From positions 1,036,001 to 1,100,000 of the forward strand of contig NZ_JAPDFL010000001.1 of NCBI RefSeq assembly GCF_025949695.1: 64,000 bases of DNA, given 5' to 3'. Numbering within the stretch: the stretch's first letter is position 1; each line of letters begins with the position of its first letter. This document shows positions 32,543 to 40,970 of the stretch, in pieces. Under the pieces are notes generated by a model. That model did not search any database, had not been told where the DNA came from, and worked only from the letters and a program-made list of their open reading frames with translations. Made by a program: the position numbers and the translations under genes. Origin of the DNA: Pararhodobacter zhoushanensis (GTDB taxonomy: Bacteria > Pseudomonadota > Alphaproteobacteria > Rhodobacterales > Rhodobacteraceae).

Positions 32543-33652
32543 TCAGCCAAGCCCCAGCGTTCTGGCCTGCGCGGCCAGCCGGTCGCGCTGATAGGCGATG
32601 GCGTCGGCGTCGGGTTGAGTGGCCTCGATCATCGGCAGCGTCGGGTCTTGCACCTCGGTCCGGTGGCCTGAAAGTTGCTCGATCACCGCCAGCCCGCAGA
32701 AGGGCACGATGGCCTCGGCATAGCCGCCCTCATGCACCACCACCAGCTTGCCGCCGCACAGGTCATCGGCCAGGGCCATCGCCCGCCGGGTCATCTCGCG
32801 GAACGTGTCGGAATGCGCCTGCATGCGTGCCATCGGATCAAAACCGTTGGCGTCATAGCCGCAGGCGATGACGATCAGGTCGGGTTGATAGGCGCGCAGG
32901 GCGGGTTCCACGATCAGATCGAAGCTGTCGAGATAGGTCTGGTGCCCCATCCCCGCCATCAGTTCGATGTTCAGGTTATACCCTTCGCCCGCACCGGTGC
33001 CGCGCGTGTCGGCCTTGCCCGAAAACGCCGGGTAGCAGTGGTACTGGTGGATCGAGACGGTCAGCGTGTCGTCGCGCGAAATATAGGCCGCCTCGGTGCC
33101 GTTGCCGTGGTGGACGTCCCAGTCAACCACCGCCACCCTGAGCGCGCCGTGCTGCGCCCGCGCGGCCTCGAGCGCGAGGGGGATGTTGGCGAGCAGGCAG
33201 AAGCCCATGCCGTGATCGGGCATGCAGTGATGCCCCGGCGGGCGAGACAGGGCATAGGCGCGGTCGTGGACCCCGGCCAGCACGTCGAGCACGGCCTGCT
33301 TGACCAGCCCGGCCGAGAGGGCCGCAATCTCATAGCTGCCCGCGCCAAAGGGCGCTTCCGGCCCGGCCATGCCGCCGCCTGCGTCGCTGGTGGCCTTGAG
33401 CCGGTCCAGATAGTCGGCGCTGTGCACGCGGTCCATATCGGCGCGCGTCGCGGGTGTGGCGCTGCGCACGTCCAGCTTGGCGGTCAGGCCGGACACATCC
33501 ATCAGCGCCTTGAGCCGGCGCTTGGTGTCGGGGGATTCCGGGTGACCGGCAGCGGCAGAGGGCTGCACCCAGCCGCCGACGGGCAGAATCATCGCGTGCG
33601 CGCCTTGCTGGTGCCACAGGCACAGCTCGTCAAAATAGAATCCGGTCGTCAT
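32543..33652 (-). CDS. Histone-deacetylase-superfamily amidohydrolase (class II)
   Basis: A 369-residue zinc amidohydrolase of the arginase/deacetylase superfamily. The signature RPPGHH (137-142) with its tandem His pair, and VVDWDVHHGNGT (175-186) holding zinc ligands Asp179 and His181, are present. The third ligand is probably in the ACGYDANGFDPM stretch. Bacterial members deacetylate acetylpolyamines or similar N-acyl amines. It follows the LuxR gene by 45 bp in the formamidase cluster, so an N-acylated small amine is a reasonable guess. Confidence 0.9.
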   Translation of the reverse strand: MTTGFYFDELCLWHQQGAHAMILPVGGWVQPSAAAGHPESPDTKRRLKALMDVSGLTAKLDVRSATPATRADMDRVHSADYLDRLKATSDAGGGMAGPEAPFGAGSYEIAALSAGLVKQAVLDVLAGVHDRAYALSRPPGHHCMPDHGMGFCLLANIPLALEAARAQHGALRVAVVDWDVHHGNGTEAAYISRDDTLTVSIHQYHCYPAFSGKADTRGTGAGEGYNLNIELMAGMGHQTYLDSFDLIVEPALRAYQPDLIVIACGYDANGFDPMARMQAHSDTFREMTRRAMALADDLCGGKLVVVHEGGYAEAIVPFCGLAVIEQLSGHRTEVQDPTLPMIEATQPDADAIAYQRDRLAAQARTLGLG

Positions 33653-33697
33653 GGGGCCTCCGACAGCAGGGGGAAAGGGTGGGGAAGGGGCAGGGTG

Positions 33698-34711
33698 TCA
33701 GCCCTGCAGGCTGGCCTGATCGGTCAGGATCGCACGGGTCAGCGCCGCACGGCTGGACACGCCCGCCTTTTCATAGATGCGGGCCGTCTGATTGCGCACG
33801 GTGGCCGGGGCCAGCCCCAGTCCGCGCGCGATCTCCTTGTGCGTGAAGCCCTCGGCGATCAGCTCGGCGATCTCGCGTTCGCGCGCGGTGAACCGATCCA
33901 CCACCCGGCGTGGCATCAGCCGCAACTCGGTCAGCTGATGACCGTCGTTCAGGGCGGTGGGCGAGGCCAGCACATTGAAGCCACGCGTTTCAAGGAAATC
34001 GTCGAAACTCTCGGCGGGCTCGCGCCGCTTGGGCTCGGCCTGCCAACCCGACCACAGAGTCAGCGCAGCGGCATTGCCCGCGACCGGGCGACCGCGCGCA
34101 TCGACCAGAAGGCGGAAACTGCCATCGCGCGCCCCCTCCTGATCCAGCACGGATTGCATGTGATCCAACGCGCAGGACAGGAACTGCAGCTCGCGTTGCA
34201 CCAGACTGCGCGCGCCCGTGCCGCCGCGATAGGCCGACAGGAACAGCTGCGGGCGCAGCGGGTCCAGCGCGCGGGTGACCACCGACAGCTTGCGCAATCC
34301 GTAGCGGTCGGCCAGCGCGATCATCCCGTCCGACTGGCGAGGCCCGTCGCGGTCGTATTGTGCCCAGAACCGGCCGGTGGATTTCATCGATTGCACATCG
34401 GCGGCCAGCAGGTCGTCGTTGCGGATCTCGCTCCAGAAGGCGACGTAATCGGCGGGCAGATTATGCATGGTGGTGCCGATGATATCGACCTCGGGCGGGA
34501 CGGTATCGGCCCAGCCCAGCCATGCCGCGTCAAAGCCGACGATGCCCGACAACTCCCCCGCCGCCCAGTCCAGCAAAGCGGGGCCATCCATGCCGCGCCG
34601 CACCTCGTGCAATGCGCCGACAAAGCGGCTGAACGCCTGCAGTTCCGTGCCTTCGCGCAAAGGCTGGCCCCCTGGGCAATCGGGTGAACCCACAGCGTAG
34701 AGTGGCCCCAT
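33698..34711 (-). CDS. LuxR-family regulator of the formamidase cluster
   Basis: A 337-residue regulator with a C-terminal GerE/LuxR helix-turn-helix (FTAREREIAELIAEGFTHKEIARGLGLAPATVRNQ broken here after the first 20 residues, ending at IYEKAG). A GAF/autoinducer-like region of unknown ligand forms the N-terminal two thirds. The ATG at 34711 lies 9 bp after the large-subunit stop, so it is in the operon; the frame runs further up inside that gene. In Paracoccus a LuxR-type activator (DmfR) is reported to control dimethylformamidase genes, which fits this location. Confidence 0.82.
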   Translation of the reverse strand: MGPLYAVGSPDCPGGQPLREGTELQAFSRFVGALHEVRRGMDGPALLDWAAGELSGIVGFDAAWLGWADTVPPEVDIIGTTMHNLPADYVAFWSEIRNDDLLAADVQSMKSTGRFWAQYDRDGPRQSDGMIALADRYGLRKLSVVTRALDPLRPQLFLSAYRGGTGARSLVQRELQFLSCALDHMQSVLDQEGARDGSFRLLVDARGRPVAGNAAALTLWSGWQAEPKRREPAESFDDFLETRGFNVLASPTALNDGHQLTELRLMPRRVVDRFTAREREIAELIAEGFTHKEIARGLGLAPATVRNQTARIYEKAGVSSRAALTRAILTDQASLQG

Positions 34712-34719
34712 GCTTTGAG

Positions 34720-37032
34720 TCAACGCCACAGCTTTTCCTCTCCGACAAAGGCCCCGCCCGGCAGCGGGCCGGGACGGGCAAAGGCATCGACCACGTTCTT
34801 CATGAAGCGCGCGACGGGGTTCTGCCCGTGGTTGATCGGCAGTGCCATCGACCACGCGATTGACCCGATGCCGAGGCAAGCGCCGTTGTCGCGGGTGCTG
34901 AAATAGGTGATGTCGGCGCGCACCTGCGGGTCTTGCGTGCCGCCACGGCCGGGGAAGGCATAGGTGATCTCTTCGCTGACCAGCGGGTAGTTGTCGGAAA
35001 ACCCGTCGGCCATGCCCAGAAGCATCGTGTGCGGCGGGGTGCCCAGTGACAGATCGTAGCGGTCGATCTCGATCCCCGCCGCGCCGCCAAGGCCCAGACC
35101 GGCGGTGCCGATCTTCTCCTCGGCGCCGATCCCCTCGAACATCCAGTCCACCCGCTTGTGAAAGCTGTCGGGCATGCGCTCGAAATGGGTGGAATGGTCC
35201 ATGCCCTCAGCCGTAAAGCCGATGCCGACGATCTTCTGCGGGGCCCGCCCGCGCGAGCGCCAGAGGCCCGAGCGTTCGCCGGTCGAGGCCAAGTATCCTT
35301 CGCCCGCCTCGGCCTGCCACGCCCGCGAGCCGGTGTCGAGCTTGCGCACCTCCATGATCTCGGGCTCATTTTCACGCAGGCCCGAAACCCAGTAATACCC
35401 GTTCCCGCCCGCATAGATCACCCGCCCGCCAGTGGTCAGATACGCCTCGGTCGCGTCGAGCATGCGTTCGGAATAATATTCAGGGTGGGTGCAGTTCAGC
35501 ACGACATTGTAGGGCTTCAGCGCCGCTGCGCCCTCGGCGTGCAGGTCGTGGTCGGTCAGGATCTCATAGTCATAGCCCGAACTCTCCAGCCACCAGATCA
35601 GCGACAGATCGGCGGGCAGCGCCCAGGGCATGCCCATCGCCGAACTGCGATAGCGCGGACGGATGTTCAGGATCGGGCGCAAATGGCTGGAATAGCAGCA
35701 GCCCGCGCCGTCCGAGTGGTGGTCATAGGTGGACAGGCCGAATTCGTTCAGCTTGACGAATTCCACATCGCGGGTGGTCAGGATCGGCGTGTGCGCGGTG
35801 ATCGCCTGCGCGATGGGGGCCTCGTAAGCCAGATGCTCGTTGGCATAGGCAAGATAGGTGAAGGTGGACATCAACACCGCGATGGGGGCCTTGGGCGTGG
35901 CGGCGCGCACGAAGAAAGGGACGTGATCCTCGGCCCCGGCGGTGGTCAGGCGCAGGGCATAGACACCGCTTTTCAGACCCTGCGGCACGGTCCATTCGAT
36001 TGTCGGTTCCCAGCGGCAATCGGTCATCGCGTCATCGTGGAAATGCACGCCGCCGTACTGGCCGGGGTTGAGACGATAGCAATCGTCGCGGCCCTGCCAG
36101 TTCCAGCCGGTCATCCCGCGCACCGGGCGGTTGACGCCTTCAGCGTGCAAAGCGTGGGGGCCGGTGTCCACGATCGTGTCGCCGATCCCGGTGTCGGTGT
36201 AGCCCAGCGTGGTGTCCCACAGCGCCACCGCGCCATCCACGGGGAACGCCCCGCCATCCGCAATCGCGTGCAGCGTGTCGTCGTCGAGCACGCGGTTCCA
36301 CAGGCCGGTACGGTCGATCTTGCCGTTATACAGCGTCGAGACGAACCGCCCGCGCCGGTCGTTCCAGTCGCTGGCCGCGGCCCACAGGAAGGGGGCCTCG
36401 GCCACCGCCGCCTTGGGCGTGACGCGCAGGGGCGCATCGGTGATGCTGTTGTAATCATAGGGCACCACCGGTCCCAGATGCCCGTTGTAGCGCCCGACCC
36501 GGCCCAGCTGGATCAGCCGCGCGCGCTTGGTCTTGGCGTCCCAGGTGGCGGCGACGAAGTACCAGGTCCTGGGGATCGCCGGCACTTCGGCGGTGACCTG
36601 ATCGACGTCCTTGCCGTTACCGACCCAGAACTCGACATGCCCCTCAGGATTCAGCCCCAGCGCCCAGCCCTGCGAGCCGGATATGTCCCAGCGCCCCAGC
36701 AAGGTCTGGCGTTGCTTGCCCGGCGCGGTGGGGCAGATGAAGGCGGCGAGGGTGAAGCTGCCCTCGGCCACGTCATGCGTTTCAAAGCCCGGCACGGTGG
36801 CATAAGCGCCTTTCTGGGTGAACTGGCGGCGGACATGCAGCCGCTCGGTCACAGCGCCGGGGATTTCCTCTTCGATGAAACCGGGGCCGTCGGGGTTTTC
36901 GTCGCCATGGATCAGACGGACCAGCATGGCGTCGGCTTCCTCGACCCCCTCGCCCGAGATCATGAAGCGCATCGCCTCGCCGGGTTTGACCGACCACGGG
37001 GTGCAATATCCAAAGATGCGGTGCTTTGCCAT
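34720..37032 (-). CDS. dmfA2: N,N-dimethylformamidase large (beta) subunit family protein
   Basis: A 770-residue protein, the same length class as the large subunit of dimethylformamidase, which hydrolyses N,N-dimethylformamide to dimethylamine and formate. Residues about 90-250 look like a LamG/concanavalin sandwich (SFTLAAFICPT, GWALGLNPEGHVEFWVG). The C-terminal domain carries STFTYLAYANE, LSTYDHHSDGAGC and THPEYYSE. By eye, Tyr396, Tyr436, His516 and Glu518 align with the reported two-tyrosine one-carboxylate iron site of the Paracoccus enzyme. ATG 37032 is 4 bp after the small-subunit domain stop. Real substrate may be another small amide. Confidence 0.85.
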   Translation of the reverse strand: MAKHRIFGYCTPWSVKPGEAMRFMISGEGVEEADAMLVRLIHGDENPDGPGFIEEEIPGAVTERLHVRRQFTQKGAYATVPGFETHDVAEGSFTLAAFICPTAPGKQRQTLLGRWDISGSQGWALGLNPEGHVEFWVGNGKDVDQVTAEVPAIPRTWYFVAATWDAKTKRARLIQLGRVGRYNGHLGPVVPYDYNSITDAPLRVTPKAAVAEAPFLWAAASDWNDRRGRFVSTLYNGKIDRTGLWNRVLDDDTLHAIADGGAFPVDGAVALWDTTLGYTDTGIGDTIVDTGPHALHAEGVNRPVRGMTGWNWQGRDDCYRLNPGQYGGVHFHDDAMTDCRWEPTIEWTVPQGLKSGVYALRLTTAGAEDHVPFFVRAATPKAPIAVLMSTFTYLAYANEHLAYEAPIAQAITAHTPILTTRDVEFVKLNEFGLSTYDHHSDGAGCCYSSHLRPILNIRPRYRSSAMGMPWALPADLSLIWWLESSGYDYEILTDHDLHAEGAAALKPYNVVLNCTHPEYYSERMLDATEAYLTTGGRVIYAGGNGYYWVSGLRENEPEIMEVRKLDTGSRAWQAEAGEGYLASTGERSGLWRSRGRAPQKIVGIGFTAEGMDHSTHFERMPDSFHKRVDWMFEGIGAEEKIGTAGLGLGGAAGIEIDRYDLSLGTPPHTMLLGMADGFSDNYPLVSEEITYAFPGRGGTQDPQVRADITYFSTRDNGACLGIGSIAWSMALPINHGQNPVARFMKNVVDAFARPGPLPGGAFVGEEKLWR

Positions 37033-37036
37033 GGTC

Positions 37037-38566
37037 TCAGCTTTCCAACAGATCGTTGACCCGCAGCAGGAAGACGGCGTGATACGCCTCGTCGCGGGTT
37101 TCATAGACGCGGTCATCGACCACGCGTGGCGGTTTGCCCGGCTCGCCCGACAGCGCCATCACGCTGTAGCGCCACGCGCCCGCGTCGCCCTCTTGCAGGA
37201 TGGCGTATTTGTCGGGCATCTCGCCGCGGCGGAAGTAGTTCAGCACGCGGGCCAGTGCGTCGGAATGCGGCCCCAGCGGCGCTGAATGGTGCTCTTCGAT
37301 CAGCGCGGGCGTGACCATCTCCTTGAGCCGGTCGCGCAACCGGCGGTCAAAGCGGCGATAGGCGATGAGTTGCTTGTCGGCGATCTCGGTGGCTTCTTCG
37401 GGCATGACTTCCCCTCCCTTGCGGGTGCTGGCGGCGCGGCGTTCGGAGCGGATGCGGTGACGCCAGCCGCGGAACTGGCTGCGCACATCGGCCAGACCGT
37501 GATGTGTGGTAAGCGTGACGGCGATCATCACCGCCGCGATCAGGATGATGCGCAAAGGCCCCAGGTCGATCAGCGCGCGGTCGATGACGACGACGATGGC
37601 GGTGCCGATCACCGCGCCCTCGGCCCGGCCCATGCCGCCGATGACGATCATCGCGAACATCAGAAGCAGCTGATCCAGTGAGAACACGTTCAGGCTGATC
37701 GAGCGGTAGAGCATCGCGTAATACGCGCCGACAAACCCCAGCGCGGCGGAGGAGATGAGGAACACGTGCAGCCGCGCGCGGCGATAGTCGATGCCGACGG
37801 CTTCGGAGAAATCCTCATCCTCGCGCGCGGCTTGCAGTTGCAGGCCCAGCCGTTCCGAGTTGATCACCCGGAACAGCAACAGCGCCAGCAACAGCAGTAC
37901 AAAGGCCGTGGCGAAGCCCAGAAGCAGGCCGGGGCGTTGCAGATACCAGTCCTGCGGGATGAACGAGCCGACGTTGTTGATCGACGAGTTCTGCGGCGCC
38001 AGCGCGCGGATCTGGCTGATGGACACCCGGCAAATCTCGGCCACGCCGATGGTGAGCAGGGCATAGTACAGCCCGTCGATGCGGGTCGAGGGCAGGGCGA
38101 GCAGCCCGCCGACCACCAGCCCGACAAAGGCCCCCACCACGAACATCAACGGCCAGGGCACGCCCAGATACACATTCGCGGCGGCAGCGGCATAGCCCGC
38201 AAGCCCGACCACGGCCATCGTCGCCAGCGACAGGATGCCCGCAGCACCAATGATCAGTGTCCAGATCACATTGATCGCGGCGAAGACGCAGAAGACCACG
38301 GCGACCTGCAGCAGCGTGTCGGGCAGCATCGGCGCGGCGCAGGCCAGCCCGCCCAGACCGATCAGCCACCACAAGGGGCGTTTGTCGGCCAGCCGCCGCT
38401 CGCGTTGCAGGGTCTTGGGGTTATAGCCGCCGCGCCATTTCAGCCAGTGACGGCTCAGGCCCGGTACGCGGCCCCGGTGCCAGTCGCGGTTGCCATCGGG
38501 GGCAAGGGTGAATTCATGCCGCCGGTTGCCGACGCGGTGAAAGACAGGAGCGATGGGTTGGGTCAT
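37037..38566 (-). CDS. ABC permease (LivM-like) fused to a dimethylformamidase small-subunit-like domain
   Basis: A 509-residue single open frame. Residues about 60-355 form a LivM-type branched-chain permease (helices with IIGAAGILSLATMAVVGLAGY and VFSLDQLLLMFAMIVIGGMG). A basic linker (RSQFRGWRHRIRSERRAAST) follows. Residues 388-509 resemble the dimethylformamidase small subunit in length and position (EEHHSAPLGPHSD, LNYFRRGEMPDKYA, DEAYHAVFLLRVNDL). An internal ATG at 37405 preceded by GGGAGGGG would make the soluble 122-residue domain alone. The large subunit follows 4 bp later. The fusion could be real, or one missing G at 37411-37414 could have removed a permease stop. Confidence 0.8.
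   Translation of the reverse strand: MTQPIAPVFHRVGNRRHEFTLAPDGNRDWHRGRVPGLSRHWLKWRGGYNPKTLQRERRLADKRPLWWLIGLGGLACAAPMLPDTLLQVAVVFCVFAAINVIWTLIIGAAGILSLATMAVVGLAGYAAAAANVYLGVPWPLMFVVGAFVGLVVGGLLALPSTRIDGLYYALLTIGVAEICRVSISQIRALAPQNSSINNVGSFIPQDWYLQRPGLLLGFATAFVLLLLALLLFRVINSERLGLQLQAAREDEDFSEAVGIDYRRARLHVFLISSAALGFVGAYYAMLYRSISLNVFSLDQLLLMFAMIVIGGMGRAEGAVIGTAIVVVIDRALIDLGPLRIILIAAVMIAVTLTTHHGLADVRSQFRGWRHRIRSERRAASTRKGGEVMPEEATEIADKQLIAYRRFDRRLRDRLKEMVTPALIEEHHSAPLGPHSDALARVLNYFRRGEMPDKYAILQEGDAGAWRYSVMALSGEPGKPPRVVDDRVYETRDEAYHAVFLLRVNDLLES
37403..37418 (-). promoter_or_regulatory. Internal ribosome binding site for a separate small-subunit product
   Basis: GGGAGGGG (37411-37418 on the minus strand) stands 5 bases before an in-frame ATG (37405-37403) exactly at the boundary between the permease linker and the small-subunit-like domain. 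It is stronger than most ribosome sites in the window. Confidence 0.6.
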
Positions 38567-39489
38567 TTGCGCGTCTCGCTCAACAGGCCGCCGATACCGC
38601 GCGGGCGGATGATCAGAACGGTGATGATGAAGCCGAACTGCACCACCAGCACCATCCGCTGGCCAAGGAAGGGGATCGCCCCGGTGACGGCCTCAAGCGT
38701 GCCGACCAGCAGCGCGGCAATCGCCGCACCGGGCACGGAGCCGAGACCGCCCAAGAGCGCGATGATCATGCCCTTGATCAGCGGCATCGCGCCTGCGCCG
38801 GGGCTGACATAGACCGTCTGCGACAACAGCACCGCCGCCGCGCCCGCCATGGCACCTGTCACGGCCACCACCGGCAGCGCCGTGCGCCGGACCGAGATCC
38901 CCGACAGCGCCGCGCCCTCGGCGTTCTGCATCATCGCGCGGATCTCCAGCCCCTTGCGGCTAAGCCGCAGCCACGCCAGCACCACGCCCAGCAGCACCAC
39001 GGTGGCACCGATGGTCATCGCCTGATCATAGCGCAGCGGGATGCCGAACAGGTTCAGGCGTCCAAAGCCGAACACATTGGGCAGTGCCTGTTGCCGGGGT
39101 CCGAACCACCACAGAAGCGCCTGTACCGTGGCCAGGTTGATCGCCAGCGTGACGATCATCCCGCGCACCGGGAAATTGGCCTTGTCGTGGATCGGCAGGA
39201 AACCCAGCAGATAGATCAGCCCGCCAAACAGCGCGCCGACCGTGACGCCGGACAGCAGCAGCACGGTCATTTTCAAGAGCGGCAGGATGGCCCAGCCGTC
39301 AAACACCGCCTCGACCAGCGGCAACAGCGCGTTGCCCAGCACCAGTGTGCCGTATCCGGCCACGGCGAAGGTTGCGCCATGGGCCATGTTCAGCATCCCG
39401 ATCGAGGACCAGAGCAGCGAAATCCCGATGGCCATCAGCGCGTAGATCGCGCTCAGGTTCAGGGCGTAGACGATCAGCGCAGCATCCAT
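38563..39489 (-). CDS. Branched-chain-type ABC transporter permease (LivH-like)
   Basis: A 308-residue permease with about eight membrane helices. The LivH pattern SAIYALMAIGISLLWSSIGM and the cytoplasmic EAA-like loop LRLSRKGLEIRAMMQNAEGA are visible. The ATG (39489) overlaps the stop of the upstream ATPase gene (TGATG); a much longer frame that starts further upstream is an out-of-frame artefact. It pairs with the LivM-like fusion protein. The ligand is unknown; amides are possible given the formamidase genes. Confidence 0.9.
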   Translation of the reverse strand: MDAALIVYALNLSAIYALMAIGISLLWSSIGMLNMAHGATFAVAGYGTLVLGNALLPLVEAVFDGWAILPLLKMTVLLLSGVTVGALFGGLIYLLGFLPIHDKANFPVRGMIVTLAINLATVQALLWWFGPRQQALPNVFGFGRLNLFGIPLRYDQAMTIGATVVLLGVVLAWLRLSRKGLEIRAMMQNAEGAALSGISVRRTALPVVAVTGAMAGAAAVLLSQTVYVSPGAGAMPLIKGMIIALLGGLGSVPGAAIAALLVGTLEAVTGAIPFLGQRMVLVVQFGFIITVLIIRPRGIGGLLSETRK

Positions 39490-40184
39490 CAGCCCAGCTC
39501 CACATGTCCGACATCGCCGCGCAGACGACCGGCGTGCATGCCGATCATCCGGTCGACCTGTCCGTCCAGCAGCGTCACGTTCTGCTCGGCGATGATGATG
39601 GCCCCATCCTTGACGTCGATCTCGCGCAGCGCGGCGATGACGCGCTGGCTGATGACGGGGGCAAGGCCCAGTGACGGCTCGTCGATCAGATACAGCCGCG
39701 CCTCGGTCATCAGGGCGCGGCCCACGCTGACCATGCGCCGCTCGCCGCCCGACAGGGTGCCAACGGTGGTGTTTTCCAGTTTGCGCAGGGGCGGGAACAG
39801 ATCGAAGATCGCCTCGCGCCGCCTGGCCCGTTCGCGCCACGCCTGCTTGGACCACGCCCCGCAATCGAGGTGCTGGCGCACGGTCAGGCCGGGAAAGATC
39901 GCGTCGCCCTGCGGGGTCATTGCCACACCAAGGCGCACGATGCCGGGGGTCTTTCGACCTTCGCCAAGCGAACGCTGGCCGCCGATCTCGACCCCGTCGA
40001 ACAGGATCGAGCCGCGTTGCCAGCCGACCAGATGGGTGATGGCGCGAAACAGCGTGGTCTTGCCGTGGCCGTTCAGGCCGACAATCGCCAGCCGTTCGCC
40101 GCGCTCGACGGTCAGGTTGATCTCGTGCAGCACGCGCAGCGGGCCATAGCCTGCGGACAGGTCGGTGATCTTGAGCAGGGTCAT
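39489..40184 (-). CDS. ABC transporter ATP-binding protein (LivF-like)
   Basis: A 231-residue ATPase with Walker A GLNGHGKTTL, Q-loop, signature TLSGGERRMVSVGRAL and Walker B LYLIDEPSLGLAP, as in LivF of branched-chain amino acid importers. It sits between the second ATPase and LivH and overlaps both. All motifs look functional, in contrast to the partner ATPase just upstream. Confidence 0.92.
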   Translation of the reverse strand: MTLLKITDLSAGYGPLRVLHEINLTVERGERLAIVGLNGHGKTTLFRAITHLVGWQRGSILFDGVEIGGQRSLGEGRKTPGIVRLGVAMTPQGDAIFPGLTVRQHLDCGAWSKQAWRERARRREAIFDLFPPLRKLENTTVGTLSGGERRMVSVGRALMTEARLYLIDEPSLGLAPVISQRVIAALREIDVKDGAIIIAEQNVTLLDGQVDRMIGMHAGRLRGDVGHVELG

Positions 40185-40957
40185 CCCGTCCCCTCGAAAT
40201 AGGCGGCGCGCACGGCGGGGTCGGCAAAGACGCCCTGCGGCGTGCCCTCGGCGATGACTTCGCCCAGATTGAGCACGGTCACGCGGTCCGCCAGTGCTTC
40301 CAGCAGTTCCAGCCGGTGCTCGATGACGATCACCGCCAGATGGTATTCATCGACCAGCGTGCGCAGAAGCAGGTCCAGCTCGTCGATTTCGGTGTTGATC
40401 AGGCCCGAGGCGGGCTCGTCCATCAGCAAGACCTTGGGTCGCCGCATCAGCAGGCAGGCGAGCAGCAGCTTGCGGCGGTCGAAGGTGTCCAGACTGCCCG
40501 CCGGTCGGCTCCACGGCACGGTCAGATTGACCAGCCGGGCGGCCCATTCGGCCTCGTGCCGCGAGCGGAAGGGCAGGTAGGCCATGCGCGCGGCCCGGAA
40601 GGTTTCGCCCACGGTCAGCGCCGAGGGTACGACGGGGCTTTGAAAGGTGCGCGCCAATCCACGGCGCGAGCGGCGCACGATGTCTTGTCTGGTGACATCC
40701 GAGCCATCCAGCACCACGCGGCCCGATTGCGCGACATAGCGGCCCGAGAGCACCTCGAACAACGAGGTCTTGCCCGCGCCGTTGGGACCGATCAGGCCCA
40801 GAACCTCGCCGCGGCTGACGTGCAGGCCGACATCCTTGAGGATCTGACGACCGCCCAGCGCAAGGCTCACGCCTTCGCAGGCGAAGATGGAAGAAGGGGG
40901 GACATGGCGTCTCTTGATCAGAGGACGGGAAGGGGTCGGCGGGTGGCACCGGGCCAC
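40181..40957 (-). CDS. ABC transporter ATP-binding protein (LivG-like) with degenerate signature motif
   Basis: A LivG-type ATPase with Walker A GPNGAGKTSL, Q-loop ARTFQSP, Walker B KVLLMDEPASGL and the H-loop IVIEHRLELL. The ABC signature is replaced by SLDTFDRRKLLLA; no glycine is left where LSGGQ is expected. As written the frame starts at 40957 with an odd 18-residue extension that overlaps a hairpin. One more C in the run at 40896-40901 would put the ATG at 40905 in frame and give MSPPSSIFACEG, a natural start. ATP binding looks intact, hydrolysis less certain. Confidence 0.83.
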   Translation of the reverse strand: MARCHPPTPSRPLIKRRHVPPSSIFACEGVSLALGGRQILKDVGLHVSRGEVLGLIGPNGAGKTSLFEVLSGRYVAQSGRVVLDGSDVTRQDIVRRSRRGLARTFQSPVVPSALTVGETFRAARMAYLPFRSRHEAEWAARLVNLTVPWSRPAGSLDTFDRRKLLLACLLMRRPKVLLMDEPASGLINTEIDELDLLLRTLVDEYHLAVIVIEHRLELLEALADRVTVLNLGEVIAEGTPQGVFADPAVRAAYFEGTG

Positions 40958-40963
40958 CCGCCG
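40937..40963 (-). promoter_or_regulatory. Stable hairpin between receptor and ATPase genes
   Basis: CGGCGGGTGGC and GCCACCCGCCG form a perfect 11-bp stem with a 5-base loop, directly after the receptor stop. There is no T-run. It may protect the receptor mRNA 3' end, as in other transporter operons, or attenuate downstream expression. Confidence 0.55.
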
Positions 40964-40970
40964 GGCAAGG

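Noticed and set aside
35158..37059. A 633-codon plus-strand frame opposite the formamidase large subunit.
   Set aside because: Same GC artefact; no motif, and the opposite strand holds a full-length recognisable enzyme.
38563..40227. A 554-codon minus-strand frame covering the LivH-like gene and more.
   Set aside because: Its first 246 codons are an out-of-frame reading of the LivF-like gene; the real gene starts at ATG 39489, overlapping the LivF stop.
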